Below, one piece after another: positions 43,976 to 52,732 of a stretch of 64,000 nt of DNA. Source of the stretch: Bryobacter aggregatus MPL3 (GTDB lineage Bacteria; Acidobacteriota; Terriglobia; Bryobacterales; Bryobacteraceae); the NCBI RefSeq assembly GCF_000702445.1, contig NZ_JNIF01000003.1:2356001-2420000 (forward strand). The letters are read 5' to 3'. Under the pieces are notes generated by a model, which saw nothing but the letters and a program-made list of their open reading frames with translations, did no database searches and had not been told where the DNA came from. Position 1 is the stretch's first letter, and each line of letters begins with the position of its first letter. The position numbers and the translations under genes are program-made.

Positions 43976-44074
43976 ATGCTTGATGCCTCAATGTTTCGAA
44001 TCATCTGTGCTGTGCTCGCTGTCAGCCTGCTTGGACTGATTGTGTTGCGCCGTAAAAAGAACGTAGACGAGTAG
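43976..44074 (+). CDS. Small single-span membrane protein (32 residues)
   Basis: An ATG at 43976 with AAGGAG 8-9 bases upstream opens a 32-residue frame: MLDASMFRIICAV, a hydrophobic core (VLAVSLLGLIVL) and the basic tail RRKKNVDE. It ends at 44074 before the TIGR03437 gene. It is too short for an Flp pilin and lacks the G-XXXXEY prepilin cut site. The good RBS, the 97-base gap after tadC and the classic membrane-plus-positive topology make it likely real. It may be part of the Tad locus. Function is unknown. Confidence 0.55.
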   Translation: MLDASMFRIICAVLAVSLLGLIVLRRKKNVDE

Positions 44075-44083
44075 TGAATTTAG

Positions 44084-44122
44084 GGCCGGGTGTTCCCGGA
44101 GGGAAACGAGAAACCCCCGGCC
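44084..44122. repeat. Hairpin upstream of the TIGR03437 gene
   Basis: Arms GGCCGGG (44084-44090) and CCCGGCC (44116-44122) enclose a 25-base interior with a smaller stem. It is 9 bases after the small membrane protein and 23 bases before the next ATG. No poly-T follows, so it is a candidate terminator or leader structure. Confidence 0.4.
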
Positions 44123-44145
44123 TTCCCAGTTCGGAGAGCTGACCT

Positions 44146-47100
44146 ATGAAAGGCAATTTCGGCATGAGATTGGCATTGCAGTTAAAAAAATGGACTTCGA
44201 ATGGGCTGAGGTTGGCATCCGCCACCGCAGTTCTGGCCAGCTTCCTCTGGGCCAACGGGGCGGGCAGCGCATCCGCCGCGACATTCGGAACGCCAATCGT
44301 CATCGGGGGACAAGCGGCAGATCTGGCGCTCGATGAGCAGCGCGGGGTCCTCTATATCGCAAACTTCACCGCAAACCGGATTGAAGTGATGTCTCTGGCC
44401 ACAGGCAGTATCCAAACTTCGATGAATGTGGCGCCGCAACCAGGATCGATCTCGATCTCACCGGATCACCGTTGGCTCCTGGTTGCCCATTTCGGGAATT
44501 TCGCCACCCCGAATCAACCTCGCAATGCTCTGACGCTCATCAACCTCGACAATAACCAACGGCAGACCTTCAGTTTGTCGGCGGTACCGCTCAGCGTTGC
44601 TTTTGGTTCCGACGGGAACGCCCTGGTGGCCACCTCAAATGCTTTTCTCCTGTTTGATCCGGTCACCGGCGCCACTCGTACCTTGCTGACCATGGCGGAG
44701 TTGGCGTTGAAAACGCTGCCGCAGCCTTTCAATAACTTTCCCCAGAATATTGTGGCCAGCTCGAGTCAGGCGACCAAGGATTTCACACGGATCTACGGCG
44801 TGATCCAAGGCTCGGCTGCTGACACCGAGGTGATTGTGTATCGCTTTGATGTCGGGCAGGGCCTGATCGTCGGCGGCCGGGTTTCAGAGCCTGCTCTGGC
44901 TCCGCGGACGCTGAGTCTGAATGCAAATGGAACGAATGTACTCGTTGGTTGGGCGCTGCTCGACCAGAACTTTACGAACATTGCCCAGTTCCCGAACGCG
45001 AGCGGGGTTCTGAATATTGGCGGGCACGTGATTGATAGTGCGCGTGGTCTGATCTATGCGCAGATGAATGAGACGATCACCTCATCGAGTACTGGCACGT
45101 CGAGCTCAGGGCCGACGATCGATCAGGAAAAAATTTTGCAGGTCCTCGACGCCGATAATCTGACGGTGCGCGAACGGATCAAACTGCCTGAAAACCTTGC
45201 CGGAAAGGCGATTCTGAGCAGCGATGGCAATACGATGTTTGCCAACAGCGATAGCGGAGTCATGATCCTGCCGGTCGGCGACCTCTATAAACAACGCAAA
45301 GTGGTGCCGAGCGTTTCCGATTTAGTCTTCCAGGGGAATTTCTGCGATCGCCGCGTGGCGGTGCAGACCTTTGTGATTGGCGACTCCAGCGGCCAGTCAA
45401 CCGACTTTGCTTTTGCGAATGTGCCGAATGGAGTCACCGTCAGTCCGCTGACGGGCACGACACCGGCGACGGTGACGGTGAGTGTCGATCCCCTTACTTT
45501 TAGTAACACGCGGGGCACGGTCGTCCGCTCCCTGGATATCGTTTCCGACGGCTCGATTCTCCGGAGCGCGAAGCTTCGCCTCCTGATCAACTCCAAGGAA
45601 CCGGACCAGCGCGGAACGAGTATTCATGTGCCGGGAACCTTGGTGGATATTGCTTCCGATCCGACGCGAGACCGCTTCTTCATCATCCAACAGGACACCA
45701 ACAGTGTGCTGGTCTTCGATGGCACCACCTATCAACAGTTGGCTACGTTGCGGACTGGCAACACGCCAACGCAGTTGGCCTTCAGTTTTGACAAACGCTA
45801 TCTTTTGGTTGGCAATGATAACTCTCAGGTGATCTCTGTTTTTGCACTCGACACCTTGCGTCCGCAGCCCTCCATTCAGATGCCGGGTGGCCACTATCCA
45901 CGCAGCATTGCAAGCGCCGCGGGTACCACGCTGGTGGCAAGCCGTGTGGCCGGACCCATCAATATGATCTCGAGGGTCGACTTTGTGTCCCGAACTGCGA
46001 CTGCGCTGCCGACTCTCGATACCTTTACGAATGACATCAACGTTGACACCGTGTTGGTGGCCTCGCCGAATGGCGCTAAGATCATGGGCGCCTCCAAGGA
46101 TGGCACCACCTTCCTGTTCGATGGCAATTCCAACTCTTTCGTGACCTCCCGCAAAGATGTCACCGTGTTGGGTGGCGCTTATGCCGCTTCCAGCTTTGAT
46201 CAGTTCGTTGTCGGCAACTTCCTTCTCAATGGATCGCTGGTTCCAACGAAGCGTTTGGGGCCCGACACCCAAACCACCTACGGCTTCTCTTTTGTCGACA
46301 ACCTCGGGTTCCGGCTGACTTCTGCCGGCGCTGATGGACCCGGAACGATCCAGCGTCTGGTCTTTCCGACCGCCACTACGCAGATCGGCACACGAACGGT
46401 GGAGTCGCCGGTGCTCTCGAATGCAACGACGCAACCCTTCATTCGCACTATTGCTCCGCTTTACTCGCGGAACGCAATCGTTCTGCTGACGGTGTCTGGT
46501 TTTACCGTCCTGCCCTGGAGCTATGATGCGGCGGTTGCTACTCCGCGGATTACGAAGGTAACCAACCTTGCTGATGGCTCGACCGCCATTGCGCCAGGAA
46601 GTCTGGTGAAGATTGAGGGAATCGATTTAAGCCCCATCAATCAGGCCAGCCGTGAGCGTCCGTTGCCGACGGCGCTGGGCGAGAGCTGCATTACGGTCAA
46701 CGGGCAGCCGATCCCGCTCATTTTCGTTAGCGGCCATGAAATCAACGCCCAGATTCCTTACGAAGCGGTGGGAAACACAACCTTAATTCTGCGCACGCCT
46801 GGAGGGGTGAGCGATAACTATAACTTAAACGTTGCCTCGACGGCGCCGAGTATCTTCCGTACCATGCTTGAGGGCATGGAGGGACAGGTGGCAACGATTG
46901 TGAATGGCCGCAATGGTCTGATCGTCACCAACTCGAACCCGGTCAAGCGCGGCGATACGATCGTGATTTACCTGACAGGGCTTGGAAAGACAAACCCGGC
47001 AGTCGATTCCGGACTCAGTGCCCCGGTTGATCCTTTGGCGAGGGCGCTTGTCGAGCCGAAGATCAGCATTGGCGGTGTGGAACAGCCGGTGAGCTACGCC

Positions 47101-47238
47101 GGTTTGACGCCGGGCGAGGTGGGGGTCTATCAGATCAATGCGAAGATCCTGACCTGGACTCCGACGGGCTTCACGGTTCCGCTGACCATCAGTCAGGGCG
47201 GATCGGTCACAACGCTCAATGTGCGCGTCATTGAATAG
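44146..47238 (+). CDS. Secreted beta-propeller protein with TIGR03437 C-terminal domain
   Basis: The 1030-residue protein has a signal peptide (LRLASATAVLASFLWANGAG). Residues about 45-390 and 510-790 look like two beta-propellers with short repeated strands (GGQAADLALDEQRGVLYIAN and SIHVPGTLVDIASDPTRDRF). Between them, about 400-500, is a BACON/Ig-like module (SVSDLVFQGNFCDRRV). The last about 220 residues match the TIGR03437 domain of Solibacter: ITKVTNLADGSTAIAPGSLV, INAQIPYEAVG and GLTPGEVGVYQINAKI. The domain is thought to mark surface or secreted proteins; its role is unknown. GGAGAG precedes the ATG. Confidence 0.85.
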   Translation: MKGNFGMRLALQLKKWTSNGLRLASATAVLASFLWANGAGSASAATFGTPIVIGGQAADLALDEQRGVLYIANFTANRIEVMSLATGSIQTSMNVAPQPGSISISPDHRWLLVAHFGNFATPNQPRNALTLINLDNNQRQTFSLSAVPLSVAFGSDGNALVATSNAFLLFDPVTGATRTLLTMAELALKTLPQPFNNFPQNIVASSSQATKDFTRIYGVIQGSAADTEVIVYRFDVGQGLIVGGRVSEPALAPRTLSLNANGTNVLVGWALLDQNFTNIAQFPNASGVLNIGGHVIDSARGLIYAQMNETITSSSTGTSSSGPTIDQEKILQVLDADNLTVRERIKLPENLAGKAILSSDGNTMFANSDSGVMILPVGDLYKQRKVVPSVSDLVFQGNFCDRRVAVQTFVIGDSSGQSTDFAFANVPNGVTVSPLTGTTPATVTVSVDPLTFSNTRGTVVRSLDIVSDGSILRSAKLRLLINSKEPDQRGTSIHVPGTLVDIASDPTRDRFFIIQQDTNSVLVFDGTTYQQLATLRTGNTPTQLAFSFDKRYLLVGNDNSQVISVFALDTLRPQPSIQMPGGHYPRSIASAAGTTLVASRVAGPINMISRVDFVSRTATALPTLDTFTNDINVDTVLVASPNGAKIMGASKDGTTFLFDGNSNSFVTSRKDVTVLGGAYAASSFDQFVVGNFLLNGSLVPTKRLGPDTQTTYGFSFVDNLGFRLTSAGADGPGTIQRLVFPTATTQIGTRTVESPVLSNATTQPFIRTIAPLYSRNAIVLLTVSGFTVLPWSYDAAVATPRITKVTNLADGSTAIAPGSLVKIEGIDLSPINQASRERPLPTALGESCITVNGQPIPLIFVSGHEINAQIPYEAVGNTTLILRTPGGVSDNYNLNVASTAPSIFRTMLEGMEGQVATIVNGRNGLIVTNSNPVKRGDTIVIYLTGLGKTNPAVDSGLSAPVDPLARALVEPKISIGGVEQPVSYAGLTPGEVGVYQINAKILTWTPTGFTVPLTISQGGSVTTLNVRVIE

Positions 47239-47292
47239 AACATTTTTGGCCAGAATTGTTTTCCTTTACAATCTGCCTAGAGGAGTTTGCGA

Positions 47293-47949
47293 ATGCGGAA
47301 GTCGTGTATCCATACCCTGAGGGGTATCATTTTGAGCCTGGGCCTGCTGGCCGCGCTGCCTGCGATGGCGCAGCGCTGGGAATTTGGCGCTGGCGCGGCG
47401 GGCACCTTCTATACATCGAAGGATGTATCCACCAGCAGTCTGAAAGCTTCGGCTGGTTTTAACAATGGCTTCGGTTTCAGTGCATGGCTCGGCAACGATA
47501 TGCACAAGTACCTGGGCGGCGAAATCCGCTACATGTATCAGAACAACGACCTGAAGCTCCAGCAAGGAGGGACAACCTATACCTTTGGTTCCCGGTCGAA
47601 CACGATTCACTATGATTTCCTGCTTCATACGGCTCCGCGTGGCTCGCGGCTTCGCCCCTTTGTGGCGTTTGGTGCTGGCTTCCGGGGGTATGAAGGGACA
47701 GGGCGGGAAGTGGCCGTGCAGCCTCTGAACAATTTTGCGTTTTTGACAAAAACCAAGGAATGGGTTCCTGTGGTGTCAGTGGGTGCTGGTATCAAGTTTA
47801 TGCCGGTGAAGCACTTGGCCCTTCGCGCAGAGTTCCGGGACTACATTTCTCCGGTGCCGACCAAGGTGATTGCCCCGGCTCCCGGGGCGAAGCTTGATGG
47901 CTGGTTCCAGAACTTCGTCGCCCAGTTCGGTGTTTCGATTCTGTTCTAG
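47293..47949 (+). CDS. Outer-membrane beta-barrel protein
   Basis: The 218-residue protein has a signal peptide (GIILSLGLLAALPAMAQ) and alternating strand-like segments rich in glycine and aromatics: WEFGAGAAGTFYTSKD, GEIRYMYQNNDLKLQ, LRPFVAFGAGFRGYEG and a C-terminal LDGWFQNFVAQFGVSILF ending in phenylalanine, as OmpA-type barrels do. The ATG at 47293 has GAGGAG upstream; a TTG at 47287 is not used. Its terminator is strong. It may act with the TIGR03437 gene, 54 bases upstream, or the Tad system, but that is inference. Confidence 0.78.
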   Translation: MRKSCIHTLRGIILSLGLLAALPAMAQRWEFGAGAAGTFYTSKDVSTSSLKASAGFNNGFGFSAWLGNDMHKYLGGEIRYMYQNNDLKLQQGGTTYTFGSRSNTIHYDFLLHTAPRGSRLRPFVAFGAGFRGYEGTGREVAVQPLNNFAFLTKTKEWVPVVSVGAGIKFMPVKHLALRAEFRDYISPVPTKVIAPAPGAKLDGWFQNFVAQFGVSILF

Positions 47950-47970
47950 ATCCTCTTGACCGCAAAAGGC

Positions 47971-48006
47971 AAAGATACCTCCCGGCTTCGGGAGGTATCT
48001 TTTTTA
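47971..48006 (+). terminator. Strong intrinsic terminator after the beta-barrel gene
   Basis: Perfect 12-base arms AGATACCTCCCG (47973-47984) and CGGGAGGTATCT (47989-48000) with a 4-base loop are followed directly by TTTTTT. It lies 23 bases after the stop. This is the clearest terminator in the window. Confidence 0.93.
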
Positions 48007-48070
48007 GAATTGCGGCCTCTGCGGAAGGAACGCTTGGTCGAGCAGCCCTCTCTTTCGCGAGAATAGAGAT

Positions 48071-48451
48071 ATGGCAACCGGAGTTATAGTTTTTGCGCAT
48101 GGATCGAGTGTGGAGAGTGCGAATGAAGCGGTCCGCATCGTTGCTCGTACGATTACGGACGAAGGTGGCTTTGCGTTGATGGCTACCAGTTTCCTGGATG
48201 GCGGAAAGCCAGATCTCCGCGGCGCGGTGGAAGATCTCCTGGGGCGGGGCGCAGACCGCATTCTGGTTGTGCCATATTTTCTGACGGTTGGCTTACATCT
48301 GAAGCGGGATCTTCCCGAACTCATCGCCAAAATCCAAGCGGAGCGGCCTGGCTTACCCATTGCGGTGACGCCGCCCCTTGACGGGCATCCGGGTTTGGGA
48401 GCGATTCTGCTCGATCGTGCAAAGGAGGGTGTCGCACAATGGCGCTCGTAG
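48071..48451 (+). CDS. cbiX: Sirohydrochlorin cobaltochelatase-like CbiX
   Basis: CbiX-type chelatases insert Co or Fe/Ni into sirohydrochlorin. The 126-residue protein has the catalytic histidines in IVFAHGS (residue about 10) and in PYFLTVGLHLKRDLPELIAK (about residue 75-80). The size fits the short single-domain CbiX(S)/SirB branch. Its stop overlaps the start of the reductase gene by 13 bases, indicating one operon. The product may feed sirohaem or cobalamin synthesis; other genes of those pathways are not in the window. Confidence 0.82.
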   Translation: MATGVIVFAHGSSVESANEAVRIVARTITDEGGFALMATSFLDGGKPDLRGAVEDLLGRGADRILVVPYFLTVGLHLKRDLPELIAKIQAERPGLPIAVTPPLDGHPGLGAILLDRAKEGVAQWRS

Positions 48452-49143
48452 AGTATAAGGCTCGTCTGGTCGAGATCCGGGATCTTGGACCAGGGATCCG
48501 GCATTTCCGATTTGAGTTGCCCGATACGGAACTGTTTGAATTTGTTCCTGGGCAATGGGTTTCGATGACTGAACTCGTTGATGGGAAGAAGACGACCCGC
48601 GCTTATTCGATTGCGTCTCTGCCTGGCTCTAACCAGTTTGAGATCTGTTTGAACAAGGTAGATGATGGCGTGTTCTCGCCGCATCTGTTCTCGCTGCAGC
48701 CCGGCGATCTAGTTCCAACCAAGGGCCCGGTGGGGTCCTTTGTCTTGAAGTCAAAGGAGCGGGAAGCGATCTTCGTAGCCACCGGAACAGGTGTGGTTCC
48801 TTTCCGGCCCATGCTGCGCCAGGTGGATTATCTCGAGCACGGCGTGCCGGCGACGCTCATCTTTGGCGCACGCTACACACACGGCTTGATGTTCCATGAT
48901 GAGTTCCAGGCGCTTGCCGAACGGCATCCGAACCTGCACTACATCCCCACCGTCACGCGTCCCGAAGGCGTCTGGGCCGGTAAGATCGGACGTGTCCAAC
49001 CCTTGTTGTGGGAAGTGATTGGAGATCGGACAGACCTGGATGTCTATGTGTGTGGCTTAAAAGAAATGGTGGAGAGCGTGCGCGACGAACTGAAGGCGCG
49101 CGGCTTCGATCGCAAACAGATCATCGTTGAGAAGTACGATTAG
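48439..49143 (+). CDS. FAD/NAD(P)-binding ferredoxin-NADP reductase-like protein
   Basis: The 234-residue protein has the flavin-binding RAYSIAS motif (about residue 55), GPVGSFVLK, and the NAD(P) loop FVATGTGVVPFRPMLRQ, then YVCGLKEMVESVRDELKARG at the C-terminus. It is a soluble FNR-family reductase without an iron-sulfur domain. It may deliver electrons to ferredoxin or an oxygenase. It overlaps the chelatase gene, which supports co-expression. The partner is unknown. Confidence 0.85.
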   Translation: MALVEYKARLVEIRDLGPGIRHFRFELPDTELFEFVPGQWVSMTELVDGKKTTRAYSIASLPGSNQFEICLNKVDDGVFSPHLFSLQPGDLVPTKGPVGSFVLKSKEREAIFVATGTGVVPFRPMLRQVDYLEHGVPATLIFGARYTHGLMFHDEFQALAERHPNLHYIPTVTRPEGVWAGKIGRVQPLLWEVIGDRTDLDVYVCGLKEMVESVRDELKARGFDRKQIIVEKYD

Positions 49144-49148
49144 AAAAC

Positions 49149-49400
49149 ATGCAGATCAGCGGATCGCGGATGGCCGCCCTTGTTCTATTCGACCTCATCC
49201 TTTTTGGATTCGTCGCATTTCTAATGTTGCAGTGGTTGCCCAAGCCACTCCGTCCGCTAGACTACTTTCTGGTGGGCGGGGTCGCGACATTGGTGAGCCT
49301 CCTGGGTGTTTGGCTGCTTCTCCTGCGAGAAGCCCCCAATCGCACGGAAGTCCTCTACAAAAAGCGCGCCCGCAAATTAACACCTGAGGACTTGGATTGA
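49149..49400 (+). CDS. Small two-span membrane protein
   Basis: The 83-residue protein has two hydrophobic segments (ALVLFDLILFGFVAFLML and VGGVATLVSLLGVWLLLL) and a basic C-terminal tail with KKRARKLTPEDLD. I do not recognise the family. It begins 5 bases after the reductase stop and its TGA overlaps the next ATG as TGATG, so it is in the same operon. Confidence 0.6.
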   Translation: MQISGSRMAALVLFDLILFGFVAFLMLQWLPKPLRPLDYFLVGGVATLVSLLGVWLLLLREAPNRTEVLYKKRARKLTPEDLD

Positions 49401-50038
49401 TGGCCTGGCGCTATTGGGATATCAGCGTTGCGTTGCGCGATGGAATGGTGTGTTGGCCGGGCGATCCGCTCCCGCGTATTGAACAGGTTGCTGCCATCGA
49501 TCAAGGCGATGTCTGCAACCTCACCCGGCTCGACATGAGTGCCCACACGGGCACACACATGGATGCCCCGCGCCACTTTGTTCCGGCTGGCTCCGCGATC
49601 GACCAACAAGACCTCGACGCCCTGATCGGCCCGGCCCGGGTCGTCGAGATCCACCATCCGAATGCAATTGGGCGCGACGAACTCCGCCAACTCCATCCCC
49701 AGCCTGGCGAACGCCTCCTCTTCAAGACGCGCAATGCGAATACGGACTGGAATAGCGCGGTCTTCAACAAAGACTTCATCTACCTGTCGGACGAAGGGGC
49801 TCAATATCTGGTCGCATGCGGCGTCCGCACCATCGGAGTCGACTATCTCTCGATCGGCGGCTTCCACCACGACACTGTCGAGACTCATGTCACCATTCTG
49901 AGCGCCGGAATCTCCGTTATTGAAGGCCTCGATCTGAGCGCGGTCGAACCGGGTGATTACGAACTCATCTGTTTGCCACTCAAGATTGCTGGAGCGGACG
50001 GCGCTCCCGCCCGCGCGCTTCTCCGGCGGCCTGCCTAA
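49400..50038 (+). CDS. Cyclase/kynurenine formamidase family protein
   Basis: The 212-residue protein has the family's metal motif SAHTGTHMDAPRHF (HxGTHxDxPxH; about residue 47-60) and the later IYLSDEGAQYL and GVDYLSIGGFHHDTVETH, with a histidine that completes the site. These are manganese or zinc hydrolases; KynB hydrolyses N-formylkynurenine, and others act on cyclic substrates. The substrate is not known here. The ATG at 49400 overlaps the upstream stop. A non-coding gap follows. Confidence 0.85.
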   Translation: MAWRYWDISVALRDGMVCWPGDPLPRIEQVAAIDQGDVCNLTRLDMSAHTGTHMDAPRHFVPAGSAIDQQDLDALIGPARVVEIHHPNAIGRDELRQLHPQPGERLLFKTRNANTDWNSAVFNKDFIYLSDEGAQYLVACGVRTIGVDYLSIGGFHHDTVETHVTILSAGISVIEGLDLSAVEPGDYELICLPLKIAGADGAPARALLRRPA

Positions 50039-50501
50039 GTTTTGGCGGGTCGATTGCTCCCTGAATGGCATGTGACTCTCTGCTGCCATGCTGCTGGGGG
50101 GCTCTCTTTTGGCACAAGCCCTCTAGCTCCAACTCTGGCCCCAGAAGGCGTATCATACCAGTGCGCTCATTCCAGCACAGTTGCGTCTCACGGCGCTCAC
50201 AGGCTCTGCGCCCACTGCCCCGGTCTACAGCGTCCGTCTCCTTCTTGAGCCACATTCCATCTGGGGCAGCGTTTCGATGCCCTGTTCTGATTCCAGTGCT
50301 CTTGGTGCCGCCTCCAGGCAGATCATTCTGAATCGCGATCTTCCCCCGTTGCGGCCTGGATGGTACCGGGTCGCGGCTGTCACTGGCTCCGTCACTTCCA
50401 ATTGGATTAGCCTCACCATTGTTCCAGCGTCGAAGGCATGGTTGCGGCCACTGTGCAGCATAGCCTCTTCCACCTGAAGCCCGAAGGCAGCTCAGACTCC
50501 G
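50039..50501 (+). pseudogene. Possible remnant of a secreted protein
   Basis: This 463-base gap shows a signal-like start (ATG near 50088 reading MLLGGSLLAQAL and then a stop) followed, in another frame, by QLRLTALTGSAPTAPVYSVR, then SVSMPCSDSSALGAASRQII and RPGWYRVAAVTGSVTSNWIS. The second segment looks like a beta-strand-rich secreted domain. The break suggests a decayed gene, but no known family was identified, so it may equally be chance. Confidence 0.3.
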
Positions 50502-51473
50502 CTAAACTTCGGCCGGATCTCCATCCCGATGTACCGCATGATGCATGGCGGTGGATTCCTTCTTCTTATAGCTCTCGATCTTCGAACCCACCGGGCCCTT
50601 CGAGGTGCGATCGAGAATGGACGACATCTCCGCCGGTGTCATCTTCTTTAGGGTCTTCAACACTGCGACGTTCTGCTCCAACTGATCGACAGATTCCACA
50701 CCTGACACCAAGGTATTCGGATTCTGAGTCCAGGCAAAGCGCAGGCACTCCTCGATCGTTGCAATGCGCATCTTCGTGATGCTCCCGATTGCATTGCTCT
50801 TCATTCCGATCAAGCCCAGCCCACGCTCCCGAACCTTCGGGTGGACATTCTTGATGAAACTCAGATAATGCGGATCGATGAGATTTACCGGGCACTGCAC
50901 CGTTTCCCAGCCGTTGTAGCCATTCAGCAGCGCCAGATGCGTATTGGGGTCGGCATGGCCGGTGAATCCGATGTGGCGCACCTTGCCTTGCTCCTTGGCC
51001 TTCACAAAGGCTTCGAGCGAGCCGCCGGGGCCGAAGATCTGTTTCACTTCCTCGAGCGTCACCACTTCGTGGCATTGCCAGAGATCGAGATAGTCCGTTT
51101 TCATGCGGCGCAAGGTATTCTCCAACTGGAGCATGGCGCCGTCGCGGGTTCGATTCTCCGCTTTGGACATGAGCAGTACGCGCTGGCGCAAGCTGGGGGA
51201 GTCCCCGAAGACTTTGCCGTAAGTCACGTCGCTTTCTCCGTTGTGATACTTTGCGGCGGAGTCAAAGAAATTGACTCCCAGTTCCAGCGCCCGGCGGATG
51301 ATACGGATGCCACCGATCTCGCCCCCCACGCGCATGTGATAGCCGCCGACACAAATCTTGGAGACTTTCAATTGCGATTTGCCAAGGACGTCCATCGGCA
51401 TCGGTGTTTGTGCCAGGGCGGCCGAAGAGATGCCGAGTGCGGCACTGGTATTGAGGAATTCGCGACGCTGCAT
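50502..51473 (-). CDS. Secreted aldo/keto reductase
   Basis: The 323-residue protein begins with a Tat-like leader (MQRREFLNTSAALGISSAALA) and is an aldo/keto reductase: GVNFFDSAAKYHNGESD holds the Asp-Tyr pair, LMSKAENRTRDG the catalytic lysine and LDLWQCHEV the histidine. All four tetrad residues are present. Such enzymes reduce carbonyls with NADPH; the Tat leader on a cytoplasmic-type enzyme is frequent in Acidobacteria. Substrate unknown. Confidence 0.87.
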   Translation of the reverse strand: MQRREFLNTSAALGISSAALAQTPMPMDVLGKSQLKVSKICVGGYHMRVGGEIGGIRIIRRALELGVNFFDSAAKYHNGESDVTYGKVFGDSPSLRQRVLLMSKAENRTRDGAMLQLENTLRRMKTDYLDLWQCHEVVTLEEVKQIFGPGGSLEAFVKAKEQGKVRHIGFTGHADPNTHLALLNGYNGWETVQCPVNLIDPHYLSFIKNVHPKVRERGLGLIGMKSNAIGSITKMRIATIEECLRFAWTQNPNTLVSGVESVDQLEQNVAVLKTLKKMTPAEMSSILDRTSKGPVGSKIESYKKKESTAMHHAVHRDGDPAEV

Positions 51474-51487
51474 GTCGCGATTGTAGC

Positions 51488-52714
51488 CTAGTTCAACCAG
51501 GGGATTAACTTTTTGAAACGATTAAGCCAGGACACTTCTTCTTTTGGCGGAAGAGGTGCGCCCGTGGTGAGCAACTCTTCGTCTTTGGGCCGCTCATAGG
51601 GCTGTTTCGAGAGCAGCTTCACGCGCGTTCCATCGAAGGCATAATGCTTCTGCACCAGTTGTCCTTCTTCTTCGACGATGATCTTAAACTCGGGCCGCGG
51701 TTTGGACAGATCCGTCGTGGCAGGGAAGAAGCCGCGCAGGTTCCGTTCGCGATAAGCCGTCTCGTAACGATGGCGGCGCGTGTTGTAGGTGAAGAGGCGC
51801 AGACCGTCAAAGTCAGTGGGGGCGTAGCGCTGGCTTTGCGTGGTCCAGAGCCAGTGGTTGTGCTTGCGATCCTCATCCATCACCTCGCCCATTGAAAAGT
51901 AGGAGGTAATCCGGCTGCCTTCCGCATATTGGGCGACGTCGTCCGGCACTTCGAGAAAGAGGCCATTGGTCAGCACCCAGCCAACCTTGCCATCCTTGGT
52001 GCGTATCAGCGAAAGGTCATCCATCTGTTGGGTGGGCGCCGTCGAGGGCTTGGGATTGCCCTTTTTGTCGAGTTCGGGCACTACGGTGGTGCGGGACATC
52101 TCGAGCCAGTTCTCTGGAACCTTCGGGGTCGGGGGAGCCGGAGGCGGTTCAATCTTGGGTGGCTTCTTCGTGGAGCGCTTCCGCTGCGAGATCGGGGTGG
52201 GCCGATCATCTTCGATGTCGATCGTTTCGCCTTGGTAGGGCACGCGAACCACCACGCGATGGCCGATCACGTCGAAGTGCTCCTTCTCCTGAATCTGGAG
52301 AAAGGTGGGAGAGTAGCGGTTCGGATCGGTATGGACGTTCAGGACATCGAAGACCGTGGCGCGTCCCAGTGCGGGAGTGTCTTTGTACTTCTTCGACATC
52401 GCCTCGAGCTCGTCCATCTGCTTGGCGCTGATGAGCAGACGCAAATCAACCCAGCCCACCATATTGTTCTTGAGACGAACCTGGACATAGCGGCGGCGGC
52501 GATCCACGATCTCGAGCCGGTCTCCATGCTTGACTGTGGTCACCACAGGAGAACGGAGAGAAAGTTCCTGCCGGATGGGGAGCTCATTCGGACCGGCAAA
52601 GGCTTCCCCAATCACCCGGTAAACGGGACCCTCCTTCTCCTGCTTCTTACAGGAGAGGAGGGTCAATAGGAGGGCAAAGATGACGAACGAACTGACGCGG
52701 GCTAGCTGCAACAT
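51488..52714 (-). CDS. SH3-domain lipoprotein
   Basis: The 408-residue protein has a lipobox (FALLLTLLSCKKQ) and a bacterial SH3 domain (RQELSLRSPVVTTVKHGDRL, then YVQVRLKNNMVGWVDLRL) at about 45-95, possibly a second at 110-150 (RATVFDVLNVHTDPNRYSPT). A proline-rich linker (PPPAPPTPKVP) is followed by a third SH3-like part (LIRTKDGKVGWVLTNGLFLE). It probably sits at the cell envelope and binds peptidoglycan. Its C-terminal half is unassigned. It is transcribed with the epimerase and inositol synthase genes on the minus strand. Confidence 0.68.
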   Translation of the reverse strand: MLQLARVSSFVIFALLLTLLSCKKQEKEGPVYRVIGEAFAGPNELPIRQELSLRSPVVTTVKHGDRLEIVDRRRRYVQVRLKNNMVGWVDLRLLISAKQMDELEAMSKKYKDTPALGRATVFDVLNVHTDPNRYSPTFLQIQEKEHFDVIGHRVVVRVPYQGETIDIEDDRPTPISQRKRSTKKPPKIEPPPAPPTPKVPENWLEMSRTTVVPELDKKGNPKPSTAPTQQMDDLSLIRTKDGKVGWVLTNGLFLEVPDDVAQYAEGSRITSYFSMGEVMDEDRKHNHWLWTTQSQRYAPTDFDGLRLFTYNTRRHRYETAYRERNLRGFFPATTDLSKPRPEFKIIVEEEGQLVQKHYAFDGTRVKLLSKQPYERPKDEELLTTGAPLPPKEEVSWLNRFKKLIPWLN

Positions 52715-52732
52715 CTGCTAGTCCTAGTGTAG

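Noticed and set aside
43976-44074. The 32-residue protein as an Flp pilin
   Set aside because: No G-XXXXEY cut site and too short; kept as an unknown small membrane protein.
44084-44122. A riboswitch before the TIGR03437 gene
   Set aside because: Only a simple hairpin is visible; it does not match the c-di-GMP riboswitch consensus or other leader RNA I can recall.
45397-46434. A 345-codon minus-strand frame in the TIGR03437 gene
   Set aside because: Antisense to a clear beta-propeller protein; low-complexity Arg/Gly/His-rich composition.
48439-51473. A metabolic pathway linking CbiX, the FNR-like reductase, cyclase and AKR genes
   Set aside because: Only the first genes overlap or abut; the aldo/keto reductase is on the other strand and separated by a gap, so a common pathway cannot be supported.
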